From: Haemonchus contortus
Taxonomy: Eukaryota > Nematoda > Chromadorea > Rhabditida > Trichostrongylidae
Direction of reading: 5' to 3'
DNA length: 64,000 nt
Assembly (NCBI GenBank): GCA_000469685.2
Contig: LS997565.1
Coordinates: 12,272,505-12,336,504, forward strand
Part shown: positions 11,561-25,876 of the stretch, in pieces
How positions within the stretch are numbered: the stretch's first letter is position 1
Layout: each line of letters opens with the position of its first letter
Notes under the pieces: generated by a model
What the model saw: only the letters and a program-made list of their open reading frames with translations
Told to the model about the DNA's origin: nothing
The model's database searches: none
Made by a program: the position numbers and the translations under genes

Positions 11561-12457
11561 TGGTGTCAGCTACTCACCCCAGAGGGATAGGAGGGTTGGT
11601 TGGTTTGGGAGCGTATCAAGCCGAATTTTGATCGAAGGGCAATGCAGAAATGGTGCAATGTACAACCAGTTGCGCAAGACTGCGTTGTTGTTGTTTGTTG
11701 CTTTTTTATTAAGATGTTAGGACGATGACAAATCGATGGCACATCGCTGATTGGAGATATAGATATAGTCAACTAGCATTTTTTGTTGAAACAGCAAAGG
11801 CAGTCTTTTCCATCCACAGTGGGCAATCCTGAAGAACGGTCCTGAAACAGAGAATCTTGAGTTTTCGAGGAGTTCAGCTTCTCTTTTCAGTTCCATCCCT
11901 GCCCATGGAATACTTTCAATTCACCCAAGCTATACTGCATCCCTGATAATGGTAAATTTAGGTAACGCTAGGGCAGTCAGTGTGACCGTTGTTTAACAGG
12001 AGCTACTAGGTGCTAGTACAATCACGGCGCATTCATCAGTGATTCAAGCTAAGTTTACGAAAATTCTAAGAATTGGGATAATCATTCCTAATTCCCAGTC
12101 AGTCCTTGAACAAATACTAACTTGGTCATAGATGGATTTATCCCACATGTCCTATTGAACTCCTCATATTTGCGTAGACGAAGGTGGAAGGCTCCATACT
12201 GGACCATTCAGCAGAAACCTTTTCTCGTTACGCGATGAATCTATGACTATTGTTACCAACATAAAGAAGAAAAAGGGAAATCACAGCATCGATATATGGC
12301 CGGCCAGACCTCTTTCATCCAGTCGGCAACAAGTCGACAAATATCCTACGATTCTTAGTAATCCATTGCTGCTTTTGAAAATGACAGCCGCTGTGGATAA
12401 AACACTCCGAGGCAGAGGAAATGAGATCTTAAGGAGACTCTCGCAAGTCTTCTTAAG

Positions 12458-12747
12458 GACATTCGATAAAAAAGATAGAGTTTTTTGAGTGAGGGATGCG
12501 CCCCCTCACTCGACTTCCATTCAGAATCGTAGTGGCGTAATGAGTGCGTATGTGGCCTATACAATGACTTGCGGTGGCCAGCCGGTGTACACGTCATTGC
12601 TTTTATCCTCCCAGACGTGTCTGGTACCAATTCACCGATCCCGGAGGGATGGAAGGCTTAGTTGGCCTAGGCGGGCATCGATCCGGGATTCGAACCCATA
12701 ACCGTGCTTGTGAGATAGTGTGGCACTTGCCACTACATCACCTCCCC
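12458..12747 (-). mobile_element. tRNA-derived SINE, minus strand, inserted in unit A
   Basis: Read on the minus strand, the head has an A-box-like ggtgatgtagtggcaagtg and the B box ggttcgaatccc about 50 nt on. The body matches the SINE at 33198-33498, including 'ggcctatacaatgact' and 'gactccattc'-like blocks. Unit B lacks it at the matching site (after 55630), so it inserted after the A/B duplication. Ends are approximate. Confidence 0.7.
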
Positions 12748-13236
12748 TTTTAAGTATATTGTTCAGGAAAGGACCGGACGTTAGATACTACGTCATATTG
12801 AACAACCACTACACTTCTCATAAGGTTGTACGAAAGCCCAAATGACTGGGTAGTTGCTGACGGAAGCAAAAGCTGTTCACCAAATATAGCCTGCGCAAGA
12901 GTCAACAAAGAGTCAAGGTGATGGTAGGGCTGTCAAATCGTGAGGAGGTAACAGAGAGTCAGGTACGGTCAACTTTGTTTTAATGGAATTGCTCATGGCT
13001 ACATATAGCTGAGCAGATTTGCAGTAATTATTCTAAATTGTCCGATTTTTACTACTCATCCTGTCGACGTGACGAACAAATTTATACATCGCGTTTTTCT
13101 TGGCGTGGAACTTAATCAGGAACGAAGAACGCTGTAGAAAGAAATCGCGCTCTAGTAAACTGTGGCATTACGTATTTGGAAGCCATGCGGAATTGGTCTC
13201 CGTAGTGCAGTGGCTTTGCAGTCGCAGCGTTGCATT

Positions 13237-13422
13237 GGCTGCTTTCATAGTCCGTCGGCGTGCCGGCGTGCCAGCCGAGGTAGTGCTAGGGGAGAGGAGG
13301 GAAGCAGACGGTCGGTCGATGCGGTCGCGTTGCACCCAAGTCCCTTCGTCGGGCCGGAAACAAAGAAAAACAAGATCAAAAACCATTTGCACAAACCCCT
13401 GGTTGTTTATTTTAAAAGCAGT
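13237..13422. mobile_element. short element with CTGCTTT ends, inserted in unit A
   Basis: Relative to unit B (56195-56212), unit A has about 186 extra bases between 'cgttgcatt' and 'cattcgttta'. The extra stretch starts ggctgctttcat and ends aaaagcagt, giving short inverted ends, with CATT on both sides as a possible target duplication. A related copy in reverse orientation lies at 55637-55775 in unit B. Confidence 0.55.
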
Positions 13423-14310
13423 CATTCGTTTATGGTTACCCAATCGATGCATGCAGGACATTGCAACGAACTATAGCAATTCAGAATTCCTGGCCAGCTC
13501 GTACTTCTCTTGCTTTCTGTAGATGTCTATCTCGCCAGGATGAATCTTTGGCCCCCTCGTATACCATATGCGACGCTGTCAGGCCGATAAATAGCCGATA
13601 TAGGGCCTTATAAAGGCTCAAATTTTGTACCGTGTGTATGCGCGGACAAATTCTAATGGCGCTGCAGAGGCTGCACCCTTCACAAGGAAACCCATGTAGG
13701 AAGTTCAAACAATTTGTCATGAATCGTAGTGACAGAGAAAGGGGATTCTGGACAGTTTTGGCTAGGTATAGTCAGCTCCTTGCGCAATAACAACAGCTGA
13801 AATTTCGTCCAAACTCCCTTCCCATTTCATTTTCGTCATGGCAGTCTCCTACAACTTCTATTTTCACTACTTCTGAGGAGCCTTATTTTTCACAGGGTCG
13901 GCGAATTTCTCGCTCCCTTCACTACCGACGCGCTATTTCCAACCAATGCTTCCGCTTTCCGACTTGAAAAGGGTTCCTCACTGTTACCATGAGCTGCGCC
14001 TGGACCGTTCGCACTGTGCGCCGCTCGTTAACTTTTCTTGACCATTTATACCTTTCATTTTCGTTGTATTTCAGTCAATCACGTGCTTTCGTACTCTACC
14101 GTTTACATGGTTGTTATGGATACCCGATCGTGTCTTTTAGGATGAAATTGACTGGTTTTTTCTAGATTCAGTGTTAATTGGAAAGGAAGAGATGGTGGGA
14201 ACTAACCGGCGTCAAACCCTGCGAAAGAGCTTCCATAGCACAGCATGTACTGCATCTAAACAAACAAGTTTTTATTGATGTTTTCTTTCATGTGTGATCT
14301 GAAATGTAAT

Positions 14311-14829
14311 TTACCTAGCCAAATTATTGCCATTTCTATCCAAGCATTCCATGGTGTAAAACACACCATCTGCGATAGTTTGAACCGCAGTGCGACGTGA
14401 ACAACCTGCACAAAATGTATACAGTCAATTGATGTACTTTTTATCGTTCAAATTAAGGAAGAGGGAGACCAGGTGAGTTTCTTTTCGTTTACTTGGTGTG
14501 AATGTCAGGTTCACTGGTCGATATGCGTAGCGGCTTTTGAGGATTTAGAATAACTTACTGAAATCACACGGTAGTCTTTCAGGGTGCGGAATAAATCGTG
14601 TATCCGGATACACCTGAAACGAGCAGAACAATAAATGGAAACTATAAGAAAAGTTCATCATAGTTATCAATCGTTTCATAAACCTCATTCGAATTTGCTT
14701 CAAGCTATCAAGAAAACTTTTGTTCTGAGTTTCTATGTGGATATTATTTGGTAACCCCTAAACCTTCTTCACAGGTTCCTTCCGAGCTGAAACGATGGTA
14801 ACCAAGACAGCGACGAGAACGAGATGCAT
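14311..14829 (-). CDS. small secreted peptide, copy A (three exons, 68 aa)
   Basis: Minus-strand exons 14829-14773, 14613-14559 and 14405-14311 join in phase (0, then 1). Exon 1 is MHLVLVAVLVTIVSARKEP, a clear signal peptide. Exon 2 encodes VYPDTRFIPHPERLPCDFS and exon 3 has SCSRRTAVQTIADG and TMECLDRNGNNLAR before TAA. The mature peptide of about 50 residues has three cysteines and no family I recognise. A CTTTAG trans-splice-like acceptor lies about 20 nt before the ATG, and an AATAAA poly(A) signal (14276-14271) lies 35 nt after the stop. The paralogue at 57138-57868 keeps frame, splice phases and cysteines while differing at many codons, which supports real coding. Secretion is inferred from the leader; function unknown. 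Confidence 0.72.
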
Positions 14830-15439
14830 GACGAAACTGTAACGATGCTCTAAAGAAAAGAAGCTTTTCTAGGAAACATCTTCAAGCATAGCCAGCGACG
14901 GAAGGATCGCCATATATCAAACCAATTTTCTCATTCAAGAGAGGCTGACCGAGTCGAAATAATACTTTCTTATTTGTTTTTTTAGCAATTAAAATTATTT
15001 TTTGCAATTTTCTGCACAACACCGTAAAATTTGTGCTGATTGTGCTGTGCTTTGGAAGTGCTCGTGGAATCACTCGAAGATAAAATGGGGTGTGCGATGG
15101 CCAATGTTGGATAATTCTTTTTATGAGCCATGCCGCTGGCTCGAGCCTCGAATAGTTGTCTTGTTTGATTGTGAATTCTCCTGCACTCGAATTCCCGATA
15201 TATCTAGTCTTGGCTCATTCTTCAGAGAGTCTACAACCTTCAAATGATCAAGCGATCGGAAACGCATCTATAAACAAACGATGAGCTGTTACTTATTCAG
15301 ATCAAAGTCTTATCCCCTTCTGGGTTGATTATTTTGATGAATGGTGATTTTGGAGAACGAAAACCAAGCTTAATAAAGATAGTGTTCCCATTCTAAACTC
15401 AGAGCTTTTGGATCAAGGATCAGAAAATAAGTCTTGAAG

Positions 15440-15668
15440 CATTGATCATTCCCGTTCCTGGGATACACCCCGCATTCGACTTGCTGGCGTTGTTATCATA
15501 CTGGCGTTATGACTGCGTTTGGGTCCTGTAGAAAGACAAATGATGGCCAGCCGTGTCTCGTATCAATTAAGGAGACCCCGAAGAGATAAAGGAGTTGGCC
15601 CGGTAAGTATTCTCTGATCTTGTGTGCGATAGTGTGCGTCACTTGCCACTACATTAACTCCGCCGTTG
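15440..15668 (-). repeat. degenerate tRNA-derived SINE, minus strand
   Basis: Shows the SINE blocks in reverse: 'cattcgactt', 'atgactgcgt', 'gatggccagcc', 'cgtatcaatt', then the head remnant 'gtgcgtcacttgccactaca'. The matching place in unit B (about 58340-58490) holds a shorter, more decayed version, so it predates the A/B duplication. Confidence 0.5.
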
Positions 15669-16440
15669 AAACTATTACCAAACTATTGCAGATTCATTTC
15701 TAAACTTGAAAATTCCAAAAGCAGCACAAGTTTCAATGTAGCGATATACTATTACAACAAGCATGCAGCTATCTTTTTCAAAGGTAAAGGTCAATTATGC
15801 TTTTGGATATTAGGTACTATGATGCATTTATGGAGTGTTCAACAATACTTCAGAATAAGTTCGGAACAACGAAAAGAAGGCCGTTATCTGAAACTAACTT
15901 CAATACAGAATGGGGAATGAAGGTCTATATAAGCTATGAAGGGAATGACGAAGAAAATCAGCTAATGGAATAGCTAATTAAAAGAGAAATTTAATTTGAT
16001 TTATACTGTGCTGTCATAGATATGGTGTGGTCATCACCAGTCGTGGCCTGCCACGAAAACACATTCGTCTCGGGAATGCCAGGTATTCATCGATCTGGAA
16101 AATTGAGAACATCATAGTCAATATTGAACTGCTTAGATTTCCTACTGTGCTGAATTTCCTTCTTCAGGAGAGTTTAGCCCTTTCAGGATCGGGTAGCCTT
16201 TAGCAGAGAGTAGTTTTTTGAATGTTCCAAAAGCTACGCTCAGCTACGGCTGGAAACCTCTACCTGGAGTTGAGAAACCTAAAGTCAGACTGACCCTTCA
16301 TGGCTCCCTGGGAGAACTGAATCTCGGAACCATCTGATCTGCTTCAACGAGGTTTTGGATAATTGGAGATAAAACTGATATTACCTGTTAATCTATTCTA
16401 CCATCGCTTTAGATCTTTCCATGTAATCCCCAATTTTGGC

Positions 16441-16644
16441 TTATGATGAGCCAAACTGCATCAGAATAATTCTGCAATGCGGGCACTTGATGAGTGAGGG
16501 TTTCTTGAGAACGTCCAAGTCGCTCACCTTTAGTTTCATCTGGACCTTGTCTTCTTTTGACATCATCCCATCGAGCTCATCAACAGCCTTAACTTCAACT
16601 CTTCCTGCTTCTCCGTATGTGCAGCTGTAATAAGGGTCAGGCAT
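16441..16644 (-). CDS. possible exon of a duplicated unknown gene, copy A
   Basis: The minus frame starts MPDPYYSCTYGEAGRVEVKA and continues KEDKVQMKLK to a possible donor GTGAGC near 16530; read through, it ends with CPHC. The paralogue at 59486-59298 keeps most of these residues (MPDPYYSCTCGEAGRVEVKD, KEDKIQMKLK, donor GTAGGC) with both synonymous and replacement changes. I recognise no family. Upstream exons were not found, and copy B has a one-base shift before the ATG, so the start is uncertain. Confidence 0.35.
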   Translation of the reverse strand: MPDPYYSCTYGEAGRVEVKAVDELDGMMSKEDKVQMKLKVSDLDVLKKPSLIKCPHCRIILMQFGSS

Positions 16645-17419
16645 GGAGTGTGGATGGAAAATGGCATAATCGACACAACCACACCAGAGTTCAGTTTGAA
16701 ATATCAGATATAATCCAGTTGAAAGTTAAATATCACTTTAGGCTCATCCAACTGCTAAAAAATAGGTAGACCGAGGAGAAGGAAGGGATGGAGGATTGGA
16801 AGTCCTCCGTCAGTCCCTCATTCTCCCGGAAAGGGATGTCTGCAATCGCTTGGAACTTTTTTACCCTTTTCCCGTACGACCCTTGACGGTACAACCCCCT
16901 TGCCTTCAGGAAGTCACTTTGAAACACAGGGGTAGAAAATGCATTGGTATCACCCATTTGCGTTTGTTGGCAACCGTCATCACAGCGTACTTTACTCTTT
17001 GAACATGCGCTCGCCAAGTGATGGTCAGTGTACTGTACCCTTTGAAAATTGTCTCTCAGAAGTGCAACAATAGTGGCTCATTGTAAGTTTAAGCAAGATT
17101 GGAAGAAATATCCGTGCACCCCTTCTAAATTGACATTCTCCTCTTTCCGAGGCTTGGGTGACTCTGAATGACTGCCCTGAATGACTCACCCTTCCGTTTC
17201 ATCTTCCACAACATTTTCCATATAAATTAATTCATGTAATGCCTGGAAAATGAAATACGTAGTGTGATGATTATGGGCGGTCAACTTTCTTGTGCAATAG
17301 AAAATTTTTTTCGCACGATAGAAAGGATTGCGGGCAGTCATTAATAGGCACTCTACCTTGTTATCGCTGTTATTATAATAGAGGATTTTAGGGCCAAGAA
17401 CCGTTCGAGTGACCATACC

Positions 17420-17985
17420 GTAAGAAGTAGGTGAGCTCAGCGGTCTGTCTAATAAAAATTCTGATCAGTGAGTGTATCACGATGTCTGACCATGAGTACG
17501 GTAGCACAACCGTAAACTTGTCTGATCGCTCCACTATGTACCCACTAACTGTGATGATAACAATGACAACCATTGGATGAACATAATCATTCTAGGCATA
17601 CTTTCATAGGGCATAACATAGTGTAAGTCATAATCCTATGGAATCATGGTGAGACCCCTGGGTGGGGTGACAGCAAGTCTTCGAATCCCTTAAGACGAGC
17701 AGCTTCCCTATTCTCGAGGCAGAAGGATAAAAACCTTCCCGTTTCAATACCTCAATTTCAATTATTTTACCTACCTCAAGTTCATACAAGCGAATTTTAG
17801 TCGTAAAAATGTTGACAGGTAACCTTTCCGCAAAAAATGCTCATCGGTCTTCGTAGAAATGTATTCTCAATCGTCTTTCCCTGTAGAGTAACTGTCAGAA
17901 GTGGGCATATTTGGAATGGATCTCACATCATTTCGTTCAAATAGTTGTCCAGTGCAAGCTAAAAAAGCGAATCTACGTTTTAATG
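17420..17985. other. no supported gene between unit A and a Penelope fragment
   Basis: AT-rich sequence with short, motif-free frames. The similarity to unit B fades out near 17400. Confidence 0.35.
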
Positions 17986-17989
17986 TTAC

Positions 17990-18335
17990 AATCGATCAAT
18001 CAGAAAAACCGTAAGGTAAACCGCATCGTCAAGAACTCACAGCTTCCCATTCGACCTGTTTTCCAACCTACCCCTACGCTGAAAGATCTCCTAGCATCGT
18101 CCTAAATCTACGAAAAACGGTGCCGCGAAAAATCTTGTCAATACTGTACTTCTGAGAAGATCTGTAAACTTCAAAGCACCGTCTATTTGATTCAATGTGG
18201 GGGATGTGGAGAAAAGTACGTGGGAGAGACCGCGAGACCACTGAAGATTCGTCTTGATGAACATAGAGCGTTAGGCAATCCCTCCGCCTATCCAAACAGC
18301 AGTTTTTCCAGGCACCGTACACTGAGAGGTTCGTA
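17990..18335 (+). pseudogene. Penelope-like element fragment: RT-linker and GIY-YIG endonuclease end
   Basis: In pieces of frame, the translation reads LPIRPVFQPTPTLKDLL, then EKSCQYCTSEKICKLQST, then the GIY-YIG start VYLIQCGGCGEKYVGETARP followed by LKIRLDEHRALG. Penelope elements encode a reverse transcriptase joined to a C-terminal GIY-YIG nuclease. The Cys-rich linker and YLI..KYVGET spacing match that nuclease. The RT is absent and a stop breaks the frame, so it is a dead fragment unlike the copy at 53618-55379 in sequence. Confidence 0.7.
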
Positions 18336-18389
18336 TCCCCTTACTCCGGATGGCATACTTTTGTATTTTTTTTTGCCCAAATTTTGAGT

Positions 18390-18775
18390 CCTCTCAGGTT
18401 TATCATGAATTTGTCACTCATCAGAAGGGAGGTGCCTGTCATATGGAAGCATGCGTATGTCACCCCTATCTCTAAAAAACCTCCTTATGACATACCAAGC
18501 AGTTACAGGCCCATAAGCATCACCTCAATCATTGCAAGGGTATTTGGAAAAATAATCAAGAAAAGAGTAGTAGCTCATCTCGACAAATATCAAGTGATTA
18601 GCCCTAATCAGCATGATTATGTTAAAGGTAAATCCACGGTCACACAACTAGTTGAATGCCTCAACGACTGGACTATGGGATTAGATGGCAATAAACCGGT
18701 TCATATTATTTATTTTGACTTTATGAAAGCCTTTGATAAAGTGTCGCACAAGAAGCTGCTTTTTAAAATAACAGT
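18390..18775 (+). pseudogene. LINE (CR1/Jockey-like) reverse transcriptase, N-terminal part
   Basis: The frame reads VPVIWKHAYVTPISKK, then SYRPISITSIIARVFGKIIK, then QHDYVKGKSTVTQLVE, and the catalytic block IIYFDFMKAFDKVSHKKLL. These are RT motifs 0-3 of non-LTR retrotransposons, with the first catalytic aspartate in YFDFMKAFD. The endonuclease and 5' part are absent. The frame stops at an inserted repeat (18776-19345) and resumes at 19346. Confidence 0.85.
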
Positions 18776-19345
18776 TCACGATGATTCAATGGGCGGAAAC
18801 GTCAATGGCTTTTCCGCCTCTCGATCGATGTCACGTCATCACGTTAGACGAGTGTCGAGACAAAACAGAGTGCAACTATTTGTTCTAGGACCCACACACA
18901 ACCAGCTGCTCGCCGAATGATGAGGCCATGTTTTTTCTCCCATTCTTTTTTCCTCTATTATTCTTTTTGCTGCCGCGATCCCTTATTTAATTTCCTACTC
19001 CTAGAGGCTGGAAAAGGTAAGCTATTTTTGCTGTTACTAGGGTTTATTTGTTTACTTACGCTTATAAGTGAATGAATTTCGGTTTGCCGTAGTCAGTTAT
19101 TTGCACCAGTATCCACACGTACGCAATGACGCACTGTGCGTAGCTGGTCCAAACGCCCCACTCTTCTTCATTCTTCTGATCCCATTCTCATCCAGTCTCC
19201 TTTTTAGCGGCTTTTCGAAGCCATTACCACTTTGATAACACTGCTTCACGCAGTTCCTTCGCCTTCATCGCACTATTTTCCATCTTATCTTCCATTTTTC
19301 GTCATAATCTGGATTACTCAGAATTATCGCGAGCTGTGCCTTCAA
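18776..19345 (+). repeat. dispersed repeat E, copy 1, inserted inside the LINE RT
   Basis: This block matches, in reverse complement, 61405-61800 and about 62950-63560. Shared words include 'gctgccgcgatccctta', 'tttgtttacttacgctta', 'ccacacgtacgca', 'cttcttcattcttctg' and 'ttttcgtcataatctgga'. It interrupts the LINE frame between the KLLFKI and GIRGVLLKWL blocks. No clear inverted ends. Its coding ability is doubtful, though copy 3 has a hydrophobic minus-strand frame. Confidence 0.75.
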
Positions 19346-19878
19346 ACTAGGAAGGGTTGGTATCCGAGGTGTTCTTCTCAAATGGCTAAGTGAGTTCCTT
19401 ACTAATCGCCCATTTCAAGTTCATATCAAGGATCATTTCTCCGCAAGCAAGAATTCTGCAAGCGGTGTCCCCCAAGCTCGAATGTATAAATGTTGAAGAG
19501 CACGCGTTTATCCCCCTTGCTCTTTAACATTAACACATTCGAATTGAGCTCTCTGATTACTTTATTAGGAGTTTATTGCGAAGTTTTTGCCGACGATCTA
19601 AAAATTTACAATTTTATCGAAAGTGACATTGGCTCTACCAAGCTTCAGAAAGCTATTGATTTTGTTAAGGAGTGGTCTAAAACGTGGGAGCTTCCCTTGT
19701 CTGTTGACAAAACAAAGGTTTTGATTCTAGCGCATTCACAGATGAGTCCCTGCTCTTACCACATTGATGGTAATGTTTTGCAAACTGTGGACAAAGTAAT
19801 TGATCTTGGCTTCGTCATATGCCGTAATCTTAGTTTCGATGAACACATAAATATGATTGTGAGCAAGGTTACTACTAA
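19346..19878 (+). pseudogene. LINE (CR1/Jockey-like) reverse transcriptase, C-terminal part
   Basis: Reads VGIRGVLLKWLSEFLTNRPF, then SGVPQ, a frameshift near 19480, then LSPLLFNINTFE, the YCEVFADD catalytic box, and WSKTWELPLSVDKTKVL followed by YHIDGNVL and DLGFVICRNLSFDEHI. These are RT motifs 4-7 plus thumb. The element is cut off at 19879 where a long-inverted-repeat element begins. Together with 18390-18775 it is one broken LINE. Confidence 0.85.
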
Positions 19879-21551
19879 CAAGGGAAGGATACTTGGTCGC
19901 AGTGGCCATTCAAGAGAAGATGTATACCGTCGTAGGTGGTTTCGAACGCTGATCTCAAATTTGTGTTTCAAATCTGCTAAACGATTCTGGGAACAAAGTT
20001 ACGGGACCAGTCCCTCTCTGTGTTATACCACTGCGACGAACGACGGATCACCGAGCCGAGCAAACCGCTTACCTGTGGAATGGTGGCGTGGCGGATAGCG
20101 TGTTGGATTGGTAGGTATGCCATCAGGGTTCGGTTCCTTGATGCGTGCGCTCGTTTTGTTTTTCGATAAAATATGTCATAAATGCTCGCAAAACGTTTTT
20201 TGGGCTCGATGTCAGACATCTAGGAAGCTATCTAACATTTCAAGAAAACTGGAAAGGTATTACAGAAACTTTTTTTTGCCCCCTACCGGCCCAATAAGGT
20301 TGGAGTTTTACTCGAACAAAAGAGGAATTCTGAACAATCGCTCGAAATTGGCTTCAGAGGCCCCAAGGAGAATGGGTCCAAGTGATTCGTCGTATCAAAC
20401 GCTCTTCAGCATGTTGCCGGCGAAATATCTTCCAGATCCTCTACGGTCGCCTGATGATGACAGCGACGATGGATCCCTAACTTCTCGAAAGAAAACCCGT
20501 GCGTTTATGAGAAAATGAGGTTCCGAAGTAAAAGGTAGCCTTCAATTTCGTGATCCGACCCATGAGCTCTACTTTTGAGGCGCTGGTAGAAGAGTGTATC
20601 TTCGACAAAGTGTGAAGTCCTTTTTGGTGGTCACTATCAGGTGCAAACAAGCGGACGGATCTGTCTATCTATAGAGATTAGCGGATAAGTTGGAAAGATG
20701 AAATTAATGTAGAGATCTTATTGCACGAACTGGATGACGCTTTAAATCAACAATGAGCACCCATAGGGGACAATTCAAAGAAAGTCGTAGGCGAATTCAG
20801 GGTTTTGAGTGCAGCCGCGGTATCATTTCCCACCGCACCACCACGCTTACCTCATGGAAGGGCTTCTTGAAAGGGCGTTCACCTCATGAATTGATGGATA
20901 ATCATACGTGCACACGAAGTGACATACTTTTGTTCTTCAGTATTTCTTCAACAATGCCAGTCAACCTGTACCACCGCTTCGAAAGCGCGGACAGTATCAG
21001 TAGACAGAATGTATGGACCGTATCCCTCCCAAAGAGGGCTGTGGTCGGATGAGTCATTCGACCGCCGTCTACCGTAAGTGCATGGAGCCGCCGAAGGTTT
21101 CGAAACACCATCTTGACTGTTCGAGGTAGAGAGGCGTGTATATTCGGTCAGATGAAGTAAAAATTATAGCTTTACTCTTCCCCGTAATCATAAAATGTGA
21201 GTTCGCTCCTTAGATGTCCGACGTTTAGCCTAAAAACGTTTTGCAAGCGTTTATGAAACATTTTATCGAAAGGCAAAACGAGCGCACGCATTAAGGAACC
21301 GAACCCTGATGTCATACCTATCAAGCCAACACACTACCCGCTAGGCCCCCATTGCACAGGTAGGCGGTTCGCTCGGCTTGGTGATCCGTTCATCGCTGTG
21401 ATATAACACAGAGAGGGACTGGTCCCGTAACTTTGTTCCCAGAATCGTTTAGCAGATTTGAAACACAGATTTGAGATCAGCGTTCGAAACCGCCTGCGAC
21501 GGTATACATCTTATTTTGAATGGCCACTGCGACCAAGTATCCTTCCCTTGT
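19879..21551. mobile_element. R1: long-inverted-repeat (foldback-type) element, copy 1
   Basis: Left arm 19879-20225 and right arm 21205-21551 are reverse complements at high identity, starting caagggaaggatac at the left and ending gtatccttcccttg at the right. The roughly 980-bp middle is not repeated within the element. The arms contain a tRNA-promoter-like pair, tggcgtggcgg (A box, about 20083) and ggttcggttcc (B box, about 20129). A near-identical copy lies at 48982-50650. No transposase frame was found. It looks like a non-autonomous DNA element; no target duplication is obvious. Confidence 0.8.
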
Positions 21552-21679
21552 AAGATATACAATTTTTGCAAGGCGTTCTTTTGTAAAGACTCTTAACTCA
21601 TTCTGAGAGCATTCAAGACATACATTTGTCTATTATTGGAACATGGGCGTTATATACTATCTCCAGGAAAATTCCAGAA

Positions 21680-22425
21680 GGTCCTCGTGTGAATGTACAT
21701 TTAGTTTATGATTCATCGATCTCATCCATATTGAAAAATATAAAGGGGCGCTCAAGTAATCACACCTATTATGGAAATAAATAGTTTTGTCGATGATAAG
21801 GATGTAGGTATGAATAGTCACCGATTGTATTGTTTTCTTTTCTATAGTGTATTTTTCACCCTCAGAAAGCGCTTTTCTTGTCGGCAAAGCGGCTACTCGT
21901 GCAGGATGAAATATGTAGAGAGCAAAGCCGAATAGTAATACGTCTTCGATTCCTCTTTTCACTTATATCTAACTAGCTTCAGGGAAAACCAATAACACTG
22001 ATGTCACCGCACCCTATATTTTACTTCATCAATACATCGACCTTTCCGAGGAGTCTCAGTCCAAAAAAAGCATTCAAAAATGTCTTTGCAGTAGTTCGTG
22101 TAAATTTGGGCTCTTTGAGATTGTTTGTGAGCACTGTCTGCGACCCAACACCATCAATGTACTGGTTAGAGGTATTTCTACAAAGTCTTACCTCAACCCT
22201 TCTACCACCACCGGAAAAGGACGAAAATTTCTTATTGCACGCTCCTGGAAAATGGTGAGAGTACTCTCTCAACTGCACCCGTTAAGAAAAATTGTAGGAC
22301 TGTCTGCATATGTTCATAAAAGGATATCGGCAGAGTCTGTTGGCTTTATTCTATCCTGTCTTGGATTGCTTTCCCATAGTGGACTTTTAATCAAAGTCAG
22401 AGAGATGTTGTGAACCCATATACAT
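21680..22425. repeat. extra partial copy of tandem-unit start (D segment)
   Basis: Almost identical to 50780-51539 and clearly related to 10255-11282 in unit A. It lacks the 10694 MITE and has two small deletions relative to the 50-kb copy: 15 bp after 'taccacca' near 22210 and 9 bp near 22267. It ends abruptly at 22426 where palindrome P1 begins. Confidence 0.8.
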
Positions 22426-23623
22426 AGGGGAGCAAAACTACCCTTGTTGCCCACCGGTCTAGTGCGCATTTCGAATTAGCGCTCTTCAGTAAAATTGACG
22501 GCTCATAATTTGCTTCGGAAATGCATTCTGCAGTTTTGATAAAATGCTCGTGCATAGTTTTTCAGTTTCAATACTGATATATCTAGTCCAACATGCGAAA
22601 CTTCGCAAAAACTTGAAACTTTTTTTTGGCGCGAACCACTAGGTGATTCTTTTTGGAAAGCTGCTACATCTCCCACGCGAAGAACAAAAAAATTCTTGTC
22701 AAAGGGTCGTTGGTGTGAATGATTTTGAGGTAAAAATCGGTTTGTCCTTCTCTTCTCTCGTACATGCGCAACTTAGAATACGGTAAACTACCGTACATAC
22801 CGGAGAAAGAGACCAACGGTAATAATGAGAGCAACAGCCTTAGTAACAGCGGCAAGGTGCGGGTTATTTAGTGCTGTTCTAGGCCCTTCGTCACTTAATG
22901 TGTTTGAAACTATGTGGAAGGGAATGCACATGAAAGAAGGGATCTGTCATTGTATATACATAGATGACGCCACAATGAAGAGGTACCATTAAGTGATAAG
23001 AACAAGCTTTGAAAGGTGATTACTAGTATTTTCTTACTCTAGTCTCAGTCTTATTTCAACGTTATCTTGCTTATTTGACCTAGGCCAATCAGCCCATAGG
23101 TGGTCACAGACAACAACGATCTGATACTAAGTTACGCTGCCATAATGCTCTTGAATAGCCGAGTTCGTCAATTTTCGGCAAAGCTTGAATCAGTAGGACG
23201 AGGCAGACGAAGACGTGCCATTCAATTAGCCATAAGGTATAGACATGAAAATTGTTAGCTGCGGTGCGTACAAGGACTAATTTGTCAGCCACTCATCACC
23301 TAGAAAGGGCTCGTCTGCTAGCAGAATTTCTACATTTTTCCATCGATATCGCGCGGCATCTACCTAGTTACTTGTGCTACTGTGCCATCAGCAAGGAGAC
23401 ACTGCTAGCTGTACGTTCAGGGCCATTCCATTGTTTTCGTGAAACGTCGTCATGCGAAAAGGCAAAGACTGGATTTCAAGGACCTGCATGAGAAGGAGTA
23501 CCCACTCAGATTTATATAATAATTCTTTCATCTTTTGGTCTGTACTGATTGAGAAAGTTTACCCATGTAATTATTATAGCTTTTTATTGAATTTATTGAT
23601 TTGCCCATCATCCGGTTGACACC

Positions 23624-25876
<2,253 letters not shown>

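Larger units (their letters stand above)
10139..17400. repeat. tandem unit A (about 7 kb), duplicated as units B and C
   Basis: The unit begins in the last codons of the alkyltransferase gene and runs through the secreted-peptide gene to about 17.4 kb. Landmarks shared with unit B (50780-61100), at visibly reduced identity: 'gatctcatccata' (10305/50821), the 'ttgtgaaccc' block (11269/51534), 'acagcatcgatatat' (12285/55471), the secreted-peptide exons (14311-14829/57138-57868), and 'ttggcttatgatgagcc' (16435/59274). Unit C shares the alkyltransferase tail (61111) and the 14020-14140 block at the right edge. The unit differs between copies by several inserted elements, which date those insertions after the duplication. 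Confidence 0.75.

Noticed and set aside
13100..13522. 140-codon plus frame in unit A
   Set aside because: Runs through the short inserted element at 13237-13422 and is not kept in unit B.
20753..21052. 99-codon frame inside R1 (also 49851-50150)
   Set aside because: The two copies are recent near-identical duplicates, so conservation says little; no known domain.
23252..23491. 79-codon frame starting MLAAVRTRTN, present four times, and its antisense partner
   Set aside because: Copies are identical because the arms are duplicated, so conservation is no evidence of coding; no signal peptide or domain, and both strands are open.
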